This document shows positions 19,161 to 30,091 of a stretch of 64,000 nucleotides of DNA, one piece after another (within the stretch, counting starts at the first letter, position 1; each line of letters begins with the position of its first letter). Position numbers and translations under genes: made by a program. Origin of the DNA: Pseudoalteromonas ruthenica (GTDB taxonomy: Bacteria > Pseudomonadota > Gammaproteobacteria > Enterobacterales > Alteromonadaceae); contig NZ_CP023396.1 of assembly GCF_008808095.1 (NCBI RefSeq), positions 1,364,001-1,428,000 of the forward strand. Direction: 5' to 3'. The notes beneath the pieces were generated by a model, which worked only from the letters and a program-made list of their open reading frames with translations, made no database searches and was not told the origin of the DNA.

Positions 19161-19226
19161 TAAGGTAAAATATATATCACCTATCAATTATACCTTAGTC
19201 TAGTTTTGCACTAGGTTCACCTAAGG
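19161..19226. promoter_or_regulatory. Three phased TAAGG/CCTTA elements upstream of ackA
   Basis: TAAGGTA (19161-19167), TACCTTAG (19191-19198) and CTAAGG (19221-19226) are spaced about 30 bases centre to centre. The middle copy can pair with either outer copy, so they could be protein sites on one face of DNA or alternative RNA hairpins. A small CTAGT/ACTAG hairpin (19200-19214) lies inside the second pair. Confidence 0.4.
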
Positions 19227-19303
19227 ATTATAGCTAATCTTTTGGCGCCCGACTAAGTTCATTGATGGGTTCACGTTCCTACATTCAACCACAGGTCTAT
19301 TTA

Positions 19304-20506
19304 ATGTCTGTACAACACGTCCTCGTACTCAATTGTGGCAGCTCAAGTTTGAAGTTCGCTGTTATGGATGCCAACTCTGGCGATGAACTACTCACTGGAT
19401 TAGCAGAACGTCTGCACAGTGACGACGCCACCTTAAAGTATAAATTTGCTGGCGACAAGCATACTAACGCCTTACCTAAGGGCGCCGATCACCAAACAGC
19501 GATCGATACCCTGGTCACGCTTATTGGTAATTTCTCTTTGAGCCAACATTTAATCGCCGTAGGTCATCGTGTGGTGCATGGCGGCGAACAATTCACTGGC
19601 TCGCAGATTATCACTCCCCATATTATTGATGCCATTACTCAAACTGCACAATTGGCGCCATTGCATAACCCAGCAAACCTAACGGGCATTCGTGCTGCAC
19701 AGGCGGCATTTCCTGAGCTCGTTCAGGTTGCCGTATTTGATACCGCCTTCCATCAAACAATGCCTAAGCACGCTTATTTGTATGCCTTGCCTTACTCATT
19801 ATATGAGCGCCATGGTGTGCGACGTTATGGCTTTCATGGTACCAGTCATGCGTATGTGAGTTTAATGGCTATTAAAGAGCTTGGATTAGATGCAGATAAC
19901 AGCCGCATCATTAGTGCCCACCTCGGCAATGGCTGCTCGGTGTGTGCGATAAAAAATGGCCGCAGTGTTGACACCAGCATGGGGCTCACCCCTTTAGAGG
20001 GCGTGGTGATGGGCACTCGCAGTGGTGATATCGACCCGGGACTGTTTGACTTTCTGACTAACCAACTAGGTTATGCCAGTGCAGAAGTCAGCGACATACT
20101 CAACAAGCAAAGTGGCTTATTGGGGATCAGCGAATTATCCAATGACTGTCGCACCATAGAAGAGGCGCATGTCGCTGGCAATGCTAAGGCTACCCTGGCC
20201 CTGGATATTTTCTGTTACCGACTGGCTAAGCAGATTGCTGCTTATTTAGTACCGCTTGCTGGTCTCGATGCACTTATCTTTACCGGTGGCATTGGCGAAA
20301 ACTCAGACATTATTCGTGCTAAAGTGCTCGCCCATTTAGGCTTTTTAGATATCCATGTTGATCCAGAGAGTAACCTTGCGGCCCGCTTTGGCAACCTAGG
20401 CGTTATTACCACGGCAACCAGCCGTGCTCAGGCGGTGGTGATCCCCACCAATGAGGAGTGGATGATTTGCCAAGATGCCGCTCGCCTAGCAAAAGGAGTG
20501 TCATAA
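19304..20506 (+). CDS. ackA: Acetate kinase
   Basis: Converts acetyl phosphate plus ADP to acetate plus ATP, and the reverse. It has 400 residues like the E. coli enzyme. The N-terminal [13 protein letters not shown] phosphate-binding motif, RYGFHGTSH, and FTGGIGENS near the C terminus are all present. The ATG at 19304 gives the standard N terminus ([10 protein letters not shown]); in-frame upstream starts would add a non-homologous leader. The stop overlaps the ATG of pta by one base (TAATG), so they are co-translated. Confidence 0.97.
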   Translation: MSVQHVLVLNCGSSSLKFAVMDANSGDELLTGLAERLHSDDATLKYKFAGDKHTNALPKGADHQTAIDTLVTLIGNFSLSQHLIAVGHRVVHGGEQFTGSQIITPHIIDAITQTAQLAPLHNPANLTGIRAAQAAFPELVQVAVFDTAFHQTMPKHAYLYALPYSLYERHGVRRYGFHGTSHAYVSLMAIKELGLDADNSRIISAHLGNGCSVCAIKNGRSVDTSMGLTPLEGVVMGTRSGDIDPGLFDFLTNQLGYASAEVSDILNKQSGLLGISELSNDCRTIEEAHVAGNAKATLALDIFCYRLAKQIAAYLVPLAGLDALIFTGGIGENSDIIRAKVLAHLGFLDIHVDPESNLAARFGNLGVITTATSRAQAVVIPTNEEWMICQDAARLAKGVS

Positions 20507-22671
20507 TGTCACGTCGTATTATGCTAATTCCCGTCTCCACGGGTGTCGGCCTTACCTCTGTTTCCGTGGGCTTAGTGAGGGCCTTGGAACAAAAAGCCAT
20601 CAAAGTAAACTTCTTTAAGCCCATTGCCCAACCCCGTCGTGGCGAGTGTGGACCTGAGAAATCGACTGCGATCGTGAAAATCGGCTCTAGCATCAATCCA
20701 CCAGAGCCATTTTCTTTGACCTACGCTGAAAATATGATTGGCGATGGCAAAGGAAATACCTTGCTTGAAGAGATCGTTGAGCGTTTTGAAAGTGCAATTC
20801 ATGATGATGAAATTGCCATCATTGAGGGCATGGTACCAACCAGAAACCAACCTTATGCGGGGCGTGTGAACCGAGAAATAGCCCAGACTCTTGGCGCTGA
20901 TATTGTGTTTGTAGTGACTCCCAGTAATGACTCTTTAGAGGAGTTAGAGGACAAAATTGAGATAGCCGCTGGCAATTACGGTGGCATCAGTCACCCGCGT
21001 GTGCTTGGTTGTATCTTTAACAAAGTGAATGCGCCGCTTGATGAGCAAGGCCGAGCACGGGCCGACTTGGTTGAGCAATTCAACCCGGAGCAACTAGAAA
21101 ATGAGCTGCACCGTTTAGCCTCGATGCCGCTATTTCGCCGGCAACCCTTTCGCTTGCTCGGTAGCATCCCGTGGGATTTCGAGCTGGTCGCTCCAAGAGC
21201 CATCGATTTAGCACAGTATCTTGATGCTAAAGTGATTCATCAAGGCGATTTATTGCATCGGCGTTTACGTCGCGTAACCTTTTGTGCGCGCACCGTGTCT
21301 AACTTACTTAATCATATCTCTCCCGGAGTGTTACTGGTTACACCGGGGGACCGTTCAGATGTGTTAGTTGCAGGTTGCTTATCGGCGATGAACGGCACCA
21401 AGATAGGAGCCATTTTGCTCACCGGTGATATTGAACCTGAGCCCCGTATTATGGCGCTGTGCCAACAGGCTATGGAACAAACCGGCCTGCCTATTTTGGC
21501 TACCGAGCACGATACGTGGCGCACGTCATTATTGCTGCATAACTTTAACCTTGAAGTGCCCTGCGATGATGAGCAGCGCGTTGATAAAGTTAAGGCGCAC
21601 CAAGCCACCTATATCGATAGCCAGTGGCTCGATAGCTTGGCGCAAAGTTCGCAGAAAACACGTAAACTCTCGCCGCCAGCATTCCGTTACTTGCTTACCG
21701 ATAAGGCTCGTAGAGCCAACAAAACCGTCGTCCTGCCGGAGGGCGAAGAGCCACGCACCATCAAGGCTGCAGCTATTTGTGGTGAGCGCGGCATTGCCCG
21801 GACTGTGCTATTGGGCGACCCTCAAGAGATAGCGCGTATCGCTGAGCAACAGGGCGTGGAACTCAATGACTATGTTCAACTTGTTGACCCTGACAGCATC
21901 CGCGCTAACTACGTTGCACCTATGGTTGAGCTTCGTAAGAACAAGGGTCTTACCCATGTTGTCGCCGAGGAATTGCTGCAAGATAACGTTGTGCTAGGCA
22001 CCATGATGTTAGCCGAAGGCGAAGTCGATGGGCTAGTGTCTGGGGCTGTCAATACCACAGCCAACACCATTCGCCCACCGCTGCAGTTGATTAAAACGGC
22101 GCCAGGCTCATCACTGGTATCATCGGTCTTTTTCATGTTGCTGCCAGATCAAGTACTGGTTTATGGCGATTGTGCTATTAACCCAGACCCAACGGCGGAG
22201 CAATTGGCAGATATTGCTATCCAGTCGGCAGATTCAGCAGCCGCTTTTGGCATTGAACCTAGGGTGGCGATGATCAGCTACAGCACCGGTAGCTCTGGCG
22301 CGGGCGCCGACGTCGAAAAAGTACGGACCGCCACTGAATTAGCGCAACAAAAACGTCCCGACCTTATCATTGATGGGCCCCTGCAATATGATGCCGCGAT
22401 CATGGAAAATGTAGCGCGCAAAAAGGCCCCAAATAGCCCGGTCGCCGGACAGGCAACAGTGTTTATATTTCCTGACTTGAATACCGGCAATACCACCTAT
22501 AAAGCTGTACAACGAAGCGCCGAGTTAGTGAGTATTGGCCCGATGCTTCAAGGCATGCGTAAACCGGTGAATGACTTAAGCCGTGGTGCCTTAGTGGATG
22601 ACATCGTCTACACCATCGCACTGACAGCAATTCAAGCACAACAAGCGGCTGAGCAACTGAGCGACGCCTGA
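20506..22671 (+). CDS. pta: Phosphate acetyltransferase (long form)
   Basis: Makes acetyl phosphate from acetyl-CoA; with AckA it forms the overflow and fermentation route to acetate. It has 721 residues, the long form like E. coli Pta (714): an N-terminal P-loop-like AAA_26 domain ([16 protein letters not shown]), a central DRTGG domain (about 220-330) and the C-terminal catalytic PTA domain with YSTGSSGAG and GPLQYDAA. The ATG at 20506 follows AAAAGGAGTG. A terminator follows. Confidence 0.97.
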   Translation: MSRRIMLIPVSTGVGLTSVSVGLVRALEQKAIKVNFFKPIAQPRRGECGPEKSTAIVKIGSSINPPEPFSLTYAENMIGDGKGNTLLEEIVERFESAIHDDEIAIIEGMVPTRNQPYAGRVNREIAQTLGADIVFVVTPSNDSLEELEDKIEIAAGNYGGISHPRVLGCIFNKVNAPLDEQGRARADLVEQFNPEQLENELHRLASMPLFRRQPFRLLGSIPWDFELVAPRAIDLAQYLDAKVIHQGDLLHRRLRRVTFCARTVSNLLNHISPGVLLVTPGDRSDVLVAGCLSAMNGTKIGAILLTGDIEPEPRIMALCQQAMEQTGLPILATEHDTWRTSLLLHNFNLEVPCDDEQRVDKVKAHQATYIDSQWLDSLAQSSQKTRKLSPPAFRYLLTDKARRANKTVVLPEGEEPRTIKAAAICGERGIARTVLLGDPQEIARIAEQQGVELNDYVQLVDPDSIRANYVAPMVELRKNKGLTHVVAEELLQDNVVLGTMMLAEGEVDGLVSGAVNTTANTIRPPLQLIKTAPGSSLVSSVFFMLLPDQVLVYGDCAINPDPTAEQLADIAIQSADSAAAFGIEPRVAMISYSTGSSGAGADVEKVRTATELAQQKRPDLIIDGPLQYDAAIMENVARKKAPNSPVAGQATVFIFPDLNTGNTTYKAVQRSAELVSIGPMLQGMRKPVNDLSRGALVDDIVYTIALTAIQAQQAAEQLSDA

Positions 22672-22681
22672 ACAATAATCA

Positions 22682-22707
22682 GGCAGCACAGATAAGTGCT
22701 GCCTTTT
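22682..22707 (+). terminator. Terminator after ackA-pta
   Basis: GGCAGCAC (22682-22689) pairs with GTGCTGCC (22696-22703) across AGATAA, followed by four T residues. Confidence 0.85.
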
Positions 22708-22918
22708 CATAAAGTTATAGACTATTAACCACGCTACCCCCAAACTTATCCACAGCTTTTGTTAGCAACTTATTTTGTCACCATGGCCCTTACCTCACCC
22801 CACTCTTAATACCCATTTATGTTGGATTTGCTTATAATCTAACTAAGCAAAAGCAAAGTCCCTAGACCCGTCGAGTTATTTTCGGTATAAGTTAACTTTA
22901 ACCTCAAAGGGGATCGTT

Positions 22919-23302
22919 ATGGCTAAACAAACGCTACAATTGCTTGCGAACGACTTTACGATTCATAGCTTTGAGAGCACCAGCGAGATCCCCAAAGCCA
23001 TTACCCAAAGCGAGTTTTATTTCGTTGCCAAAACAGCTGAAGAGCTTTCCGTTGTATGCAACAGTGATATTGAGCTTGATAGTTTAGAGCAAGAACCAGG
23101 CTGGGTGGCCTTTGAAGTACTCGGTCCCCTTGGCTTTTCGCTTACGGGTATATTGTCTAATATTTCCGGCGTGTTGGCACAAGCGAACATTTCCATTTTT
23201 GCTGTATCTACCTTTGATACAGACTATATTTTGGTTAAACGCGTACAGGCAAAAAATGCCATGTCGACACTTAAAAAAGAAGGTTACACCGTTCGCTCAT
23301 GA
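22919..23302 (+). CDS. ACT domain protein
   Basis: A 127-residue cytoplasmic protein. The C-terminal half (about 60-125) is an ACT_7/CASTOR-type domain, with LGPLGFSLTGILSNISGVLAQANISIFAVSTFDTDY-like signature parts (GPLGFSLTG, then NISIFAVST). Such domains bind amino acids and regulate partners. An AAAGGGGAT ribosome site precedes the ATG. Its stop overlaps the start of the EIIA-like gene by four bases, which suggests the two proteins work together, perhaps as a sensor of amino acid or PTS state. The partner is inferred from position only. Confidence 0.83.
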   Translation: MAKQTLQLLANDFTIHSFESTSEIPKAITQSEFYFVAKTAEELSVVCNSDIELDSLEQEPGWVAFEVLGPLGFSLTGILSNISGVLAQANISIFAVSTFDTDYILVKRVQAKNAMSTLKKEGYTVRS

Positions 23303-23793
23303 GCCAAGTTAGTCAATTTTGCTTGCCAGCTGAGTTACCCCCTTCACCCACCCTAACACTGTGTGCTCCTGTGAGCGGCCAAGTGCACCCTTTAAGTTGC
23401 CTGCCCAGTGCACTTATGGCACATGGGTTACTTGGCGCTGGGGTGTGTATCGAGATGCATTCACATAAGTTGGTAGCCCCTTGCGACGGTCAGCTACTCA
23501 GCGTTGATATGGGTGCCAAACAATGGCGCTTTAAAAGCAATAACGGCGTGCATATATTAGTGCATTTACACAGCGATGAGCCCACGCTAACGAACAAGGC
23601 AAAACTATCGGCGCTTAACTGCACCCCTGTACGCAAAGGGATGCAACTCGCTTACTTTGACCTACGCCAGTTTAAATCGGCACCTCGGGTCGCTATGATA
23701 GTGACCCACACACGTTTTAGCGCAGAGATATTATTTAGCCACAAGCAGGCACATTGCGCTGAGCCTTTGTTATTCATTTATCACAAGAAGTAG
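23299..23793 (+). CDS. Stand-alone EIIA-Glc-like PTS protein, divergent
   Basis: A 164-residue protein that aligns along its length with E. coli EIIA-Glc (Crr): LCAPVSGQV at the N terminus, HKLVAPCDGQL, then NNGVHILVHLH. His89 corresponds to the phosphorylated His90 of Crr, and Asp93 to its neighbour Asp94. The position of the second catalytic His (His75 in Crr) is Lys74 here, and the Gly after the active His is replaced. No EIIB, EIIC, HPr or enzyme I gene is in the window. It is coupled to the ACT gene upstream. It may take phosphate without passing it on, acting as a regulator rather than a transporter part. Confidence 0.8.
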   Translation: MSQVSQFCLPAELPPSPTLTLCAPVSGQVHPLSCLPSALMAHGLLGAGVCIEMHSHKLVAPCDGQLLSVDMGAKQWRFKSNNGVHILVHLHSDEPTLTNKAKLSALNCTPVRKGMQLAYFDLRQFKSAPRVAMIVTHTRFSAEILFSHKQAHCAEPLLFIYHKK

Positions 23794-23798
23794 ATTTC

Positions 23799-25962
<2,164 letters not shown>

Positions 25963-26948
25963 TAAACACGCCAATTGCAGCCACTAATACGGCGGCACTG
26001 ACCATGGCAGTGCCATCAATGCGCTCACCGAGCAAGACAGCCCCACCTACCATAGCCAGCGGCGGTACGCTGAGTTGCATCACCGCCGCTTGACTGGCTT
26101 TAATGCGCTGGATAACCCGATACCACAAGGCATACCCGAGCGCTGACGTTATAGCGCCCGAGACGAAAGCAAGCACAAGCCCTTTGGGGTGAGCAAATAA
26201 TGTTTGTTGTGATACCAATACTCCAACCATAATTAGCACTGAAAGCATTGCCGCACGTTGAAAATTATCTGCACTTGCCAAAGTCGCGTCTTTGCGGCCT
26301 TGCCCGAGTATACTGTAGCTGCCCCACGCGACACCGGCGACTATCATAATTCCGCTATACCCTAAATGCACATCCGTGCCCTGTGGGCTCAGCAAAATGA
26401 AAAAGGCTGTCATCGCCACCAGTAGCATCACCCATTGCAAAACGCTGAAGCGCTCTTTGTGTAACAGGGCCCAAGAGATCATGCAAAACTGCACCGCACT
26501 GAACAGTAGCAAGGCGCCTAGGCCAGCATCTAAGCTAATGTATGCAATCGAAAAAGCAAACATGTAAATGGTTAAGCTTATTGCCCCGAGCCAACTGCCC
26601 CCTGTTGCCCGCACCGATTTCTTTTGGCCTTGCCGACCCGTAGAGCACATCACCAGGAGTGTTAACATTAAAGCGCCGCTAACGGTGCGAATGGCGGCAA
26701 AGCTCAACGGATCAATATGCACCATGGCCAGGGCCTCACGATTGAGTAAGGAATTAGCAGCAAATGCGAGCATGCTCAGCAGCGCATACAACCAAGGAGC
26801 ATACCGAGAGTGTGAGGGCATAGTGGTTTCCATGTGTGCTTAATTATTTAGTAGCAGACAGGCAAAAACGGTAAAATTTTTCACGGCTAAGGGCATTAAA
26901 AACCCAATGGTGCTTCACACCAACGATAGGCTGGCGTGATAACCCCCA

Positions 26949-28166
26949 CTAGCTTTGCCGATACCGACTGAAAAAGCGCCCGATGCGCTCCATCGCTGGT
27001 CGTAACTCATCTTTGTGCGGCAGGAACACAATGCGGAAGTGGTCCGGCTCAGGCCAGTTAAAACCGCGCCCATGCACCAACAGAATTTTCTCTTGCGTAA
27101 GCAAATCTAACACCATGGTCTCATCATTGGTGATATTAAAGCGCTTTGTATCGACCTTAGCAAAGCCATACAACGCGCCTTTGGGTTTGACACAACTAAT
27201 GCCGTCAATATCGTTCAACCCTTGCCAAGCGATAGTACGCTGCTCGTACAAACGACCACCCGGCTCGATTAACGCATCAATGGATTGCACGCCCCCTAAC
27301 GCTTGTTGAATTGCGTTTTGTGCTGGCACATTGGCACATAAGCGCATCGAGGCAAGCATCTCTAGGCCTTTGATTAAGTCTGCCATCCTTTTGGTGGGCC
27401 CGCTTAGTACCATCCACCCCATACGTAAACCCGCTGCGCGATAAGTTTTCGCCAAGCCATTAAAGGTGATCACCGGGACATCGTCGCACAACGCTGCAAT
27501 AGAGCTATGTGGCGTATTATCAAATAGGATTTTCTCGTAAATCTCATCACTTAAAAGTAATAAGTTGTGCTCGCGAGCGAGTGCGATAAGTTCATGCAAG
27601 AGCGCATTGCTATACACAGCCCCGGTGGGATTATTGGGGTTAATTAATACCAGCGCCTTGGTCTTATTGGTGATTTTACTGCGAATATCGTCGATATCAG
27701 GAAACCAATCAGCCTGTTCATCACAGCGATAATGGACAGCTTTCCCTCCTGAGAGCGTCACACAGGCACTCCACAAGGGGTAATCAGGGGCAGGAATAAG
27801 GATTTCATCGTCATTGTTAACCAGCGCCTGCGTCACCATTTGGATGAGTTCGCTGACCCCGTTACCAATAAAGATATTATCAACGCTAAGGTTGTGTAGG
27901 CCGCGTTGTTGATAATGCTGATATACAGCTACACGCGCCGAGTATAAACCCTTTGAATCGCAATAACCTTGTGCTGAGCTCAGGTTACGGATGATGTCTC
28001 GGAGCATGTCCTCTGGCATGTCAAAGCCAAACGCGGCAGGGTTTCCGATATTGAGCTTAAGGACTTTTTACCCTTCATCTTCCATGGCCTTTGCGGCTTG
28101 TAAAACCGGACCACGAATATCGTAACACACACCCTGTAACTTCTGGCTTTTGAGTATCTCGGACAT
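26949..28166 (-). pseudogene. alaA: Alanine aminotransferase AlaA gene with an in-frame stop codon
   Basis: Pyridoxal-phosphate glutamate-pyruvate aminotransferase. Read from the ATG at 28166 (GGGGGA ribosome site), the frame spans 406 codons with the stop, exactly the length of E. coli AlaA (405 residues), and every part aligns: VCYDIRGPVL, then KLNIGNP, SAQGYCDSKGL, NPNNPTGA and the lysine loop SKTYRAAG-like FNGLAKTYRAAG. But codon 33 is TAA (28068-28070), in the middle of MEDEG*KVLKLNIGNP. The frame is the same on both sides, so this is a base substitution, not a frameshift. Restart at ATG 28019 would give 356 residues lacking the first 49, including the substrate-binding IGNP loop. Either a real inactivating mutation or a sequence error. 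Confidence 0.88.
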
Positions 28167-28254
28167 ACTTCCCCCTTAATCGAAATGCTCAGTTAGATTA
28201 TCGGGCCCAAAGGGAAATTACCAGTAGCGACAGGGGGTTATTAATGAATTAATT

Positions 28255-28596
28255 TCAACTCTGTTGCTGCCACTGCTTCATTTGCACGACGCTACTGGCG
28301 ATGACCTCATCCAAACTATCAATATCCTGCTGTAGTGACTGGCGCTCACCTTGAGATAACCCCTGCTCAATACGTCGCGCAGTATCTGCTAAGGTGATAG
28401 CACCGAATTGCGCCGCATTCGACTTTAAGCTGTGAATGTTACGTATCGCTTCACTATCTTGGCTATCTAAGCTTTGCAAAAAAGCACCATGTAAGCGGGT
28501 AAATTCACTAAAGCAAAAGGTCAACGTCGCATCAAATTGATCGGCCAATAAACTTTTCATGGCAACCAGCGCATTCTCATCTATTTTTATTTCCAT
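28255..28596 (-). CDS. Hpt (histidine phosphotransfer) domain protein
   Basis: A 113-residue single-domain phosphotransfer protein: an all-helical fold with the phospho-accepting His55 in NIHSLKSNAAQFGA. Such proteins carry phosphate between hybrid sensor kinases and response regulators. No kinase or regulator gene is next to it, so its partners are encoded elsewhere. It stands alone between alaA and the divergent DTW gene. Confidence 0.88.
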   Translation of the reverse strand: MEIKIDENALVAMKSLLADQFDATLTFCFSEFTRLHGAFLQSLDSQDSEAIRNIHSLKSNAAQFGAITLADTARRIEQGLSQGERQSLQQDIDSLDEVIASSVVQMKQWQQQS

Positions 28597-28712
28597 GATA
28601 CTAATTCCTAAGGTTATTTCTTAAAGCATAAGCTGAGATTAGCAAATGGACAACTTGGAGCAAGCACTTAAAGCAATTACAATAGCGGTGTTTGCAATTT
28701 AATGGGGCATTT

Positions 28713-29303
28713 ATGGCTCGGAATCTGTGCACTCAGTGTCACTACCCAAGCTCTCACTGCGTGTGTAAATATGTTATTGCGGTTGAGAATACCATCACTG
28801 TGTGGATTTTACGCCATCCCCACGAGCTCAGCCAAGCTAAGAGCACCACGCCGCTTCTTCAGCTCGCTTTAAAGCGAATTAATGTCTGTACCGGTGAAAA
28901 CCCCGGGGATTTTTTGGCTGTGCAAAGCATCCTTGATCAGGGCGTTGCGGTTGTCTACCCCAGTGAGCAAGCAAACGCCATTGAGCAACTTAGCGAGCAG
29001 CGCGGTACCATCAAGCATATTATTCTACTCGATGGCACCTGGAGTAAAGTACATCGGTTGTGGCAGTTGAACCCTTGGCTGCATGCCCTGCCTAGTTTGA
29101 CTTTCGCGCAACCACCGGCAAGCGAGTACCGGATCCGTAAAGCAAACCGTGACGATAGCCTGTCGACGTTGGAAGCGACGAATTATTGTTTGGCTCAGCT
29201 TGAGGGCCTATCAACACAGCCCCTAAAGCAACTATTGGCTGGGTTCGTCCAGGAGCAGCTCAAAAACATGCCTGCGCATGTTCGTCAGCGGTACTCATCA
29301 TGA
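28713..29303 (+). CDS. tapT: DTW-domain tRNA-uridine aminocarboxypropyltransferase
   Basis: A 196-residue protein of the DTW family, which adds a 3-amino-3-carboxypropyl group to uridine 47 of tRNA (E. coli TapT/YfiP). The N-terminal zinc-type cysteines (CTQC...CVCK), HPHELSQAKST and the family motif LDGTW are all visible. The ATG at 28713 gives MARNLCTQC; an upstream in-frame TTG is not needed. Its stop overlaps the next gene's ATG by four bases, so an operon with that HExxH protein is likely. Confidence 0.88.
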   Translation: MARNLCTQCHYPSSHCVCKYVIAVENTITVWILRHPHELSQAKSTTPLLQLALKRINVCTGENPGDFLAVQSILDQGVAVVYPSEQANAIEQLSEQRGTIKHIILLDGTWSKVHRLWQLNPWLHALPSLTFAQPPASEYRIRKANRDDSLSTLEATNYCLAQLEGLSTQPLKQLLAGFVQEQLKNMPAHVRQRYSS

Positions 29304-30091
29304 GTCAGTTAATGGCAAAAAAGTACCGCCGAGGGCCTGATTACCGCTTTGGTGTTGATGTCGATTTTGCTGAAGTGCGTGCCACATTTGGCTTTCGAGC
29401 CATATCTCTTGGCCGCTGGGTGAGCGCTGAGGAATGTCAGCGCGCCGCTAATCTAGTGTACGATGCGCTTGCGGACCTAACCCAGATTTTAGCCATCCCT
29501 CCCGAAGCGATTGGCCTGCGGCAAACCTTAACGCTGGCATTCGGTCAAGGCGGCCAGCTCGGTGTCCAAGCCCATTATCAAAGTACCACCCGGACCTTGG
29601 CATTGGCGAAAAACGCAGGCTGTGGTGCATTGGCTCATGAATGGTGGCATGCATTTGATCATTACATTAGCCGCTTTTTGTTCACTTCGCAGGTCAGCCG
29701 GCTCGCCTTTGCCAGCAAACTATGGCTGACGCGCGAAGATATCCATACACACCCCATGAACCAAGCGTTAAACTCTTTGTTCCGGCATTTATTTCTTGAT
29801 GCCAGCGCGCATCATAGCTCCGATTACATGAAGCGCGCCATTGACCTTGATAATTCTGCTGGACGCCTTTACTTTGCGATGCCTGAAGAGCTTAGCGCAC
29901 GCGCTTTTGAGCATTATATTCAAAGCCATACGCTGCAAAACCAGTATTTGGTCAATGGTACTAAACAAGGTGAGTTGGCAAAGCTTGGCGGCTACCCTAC
30001 TGACGATGAAGCGCGCCTGCTAGCGCCCTATTTCAGCCGTTACTTTGCGATTTTGGGTCAAGCCCTAAGCCGAAGTCATGATGCTGACTAA
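29300..30091 (+). CDS. CLCA_X/LPD1-like putative metallopeptidase
   Basis: A 263-residue cytoplasmic protein of the CLCA_X family, unknown function. Its centre has a zinc-peptidase-like motif HEWWHAFDHY (His113, Glu114, His117), and about 80 residues later MPEELSARAFEHY, which could give the third ligand (Glu197). This pair of motifs resembles LPD1 domains of large phage and plasmid polyvalent proteins. It has no signal peptide. It is coupled by a four-base overlap to the DTW tRNA-modification gene. The last 59 bases overlap the convergent EAL-protein gene, an unusually long coding overlap. Confidence 0.75.
   Translation: MSQLMAKKYRRGPDYRFGVDVDFAEVRATFGFRAISLGRWVSAEECQRAANLVYDALADLTQILAIPPEAIGLRQTLTLAFGQGGQLGVQAHYQSTTRTLALAKNAGCGALAHEWWHAFDHYISRFLFTSQVSRLAFASKLWLTREDIHTHPMNQALNSLFRHLFLDASAHHSSDYMKRAIDLDNSAGRLYFAMPEELSARAFEHYIQSHTLQNQYLVNGTKQGELAKLGGYPTDDEARLLAPYFSRYFAILGQALSRSHDAD

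Noticed and set aside
22746..22754. Exact DnaA-box-like TTATCCACA in the pta downstream spacer
   Set aside because: A single nine-base box is expected by chance; no cluster of boxes, AT-rich unwinding element or dnaA/gidA context, so not an origin.
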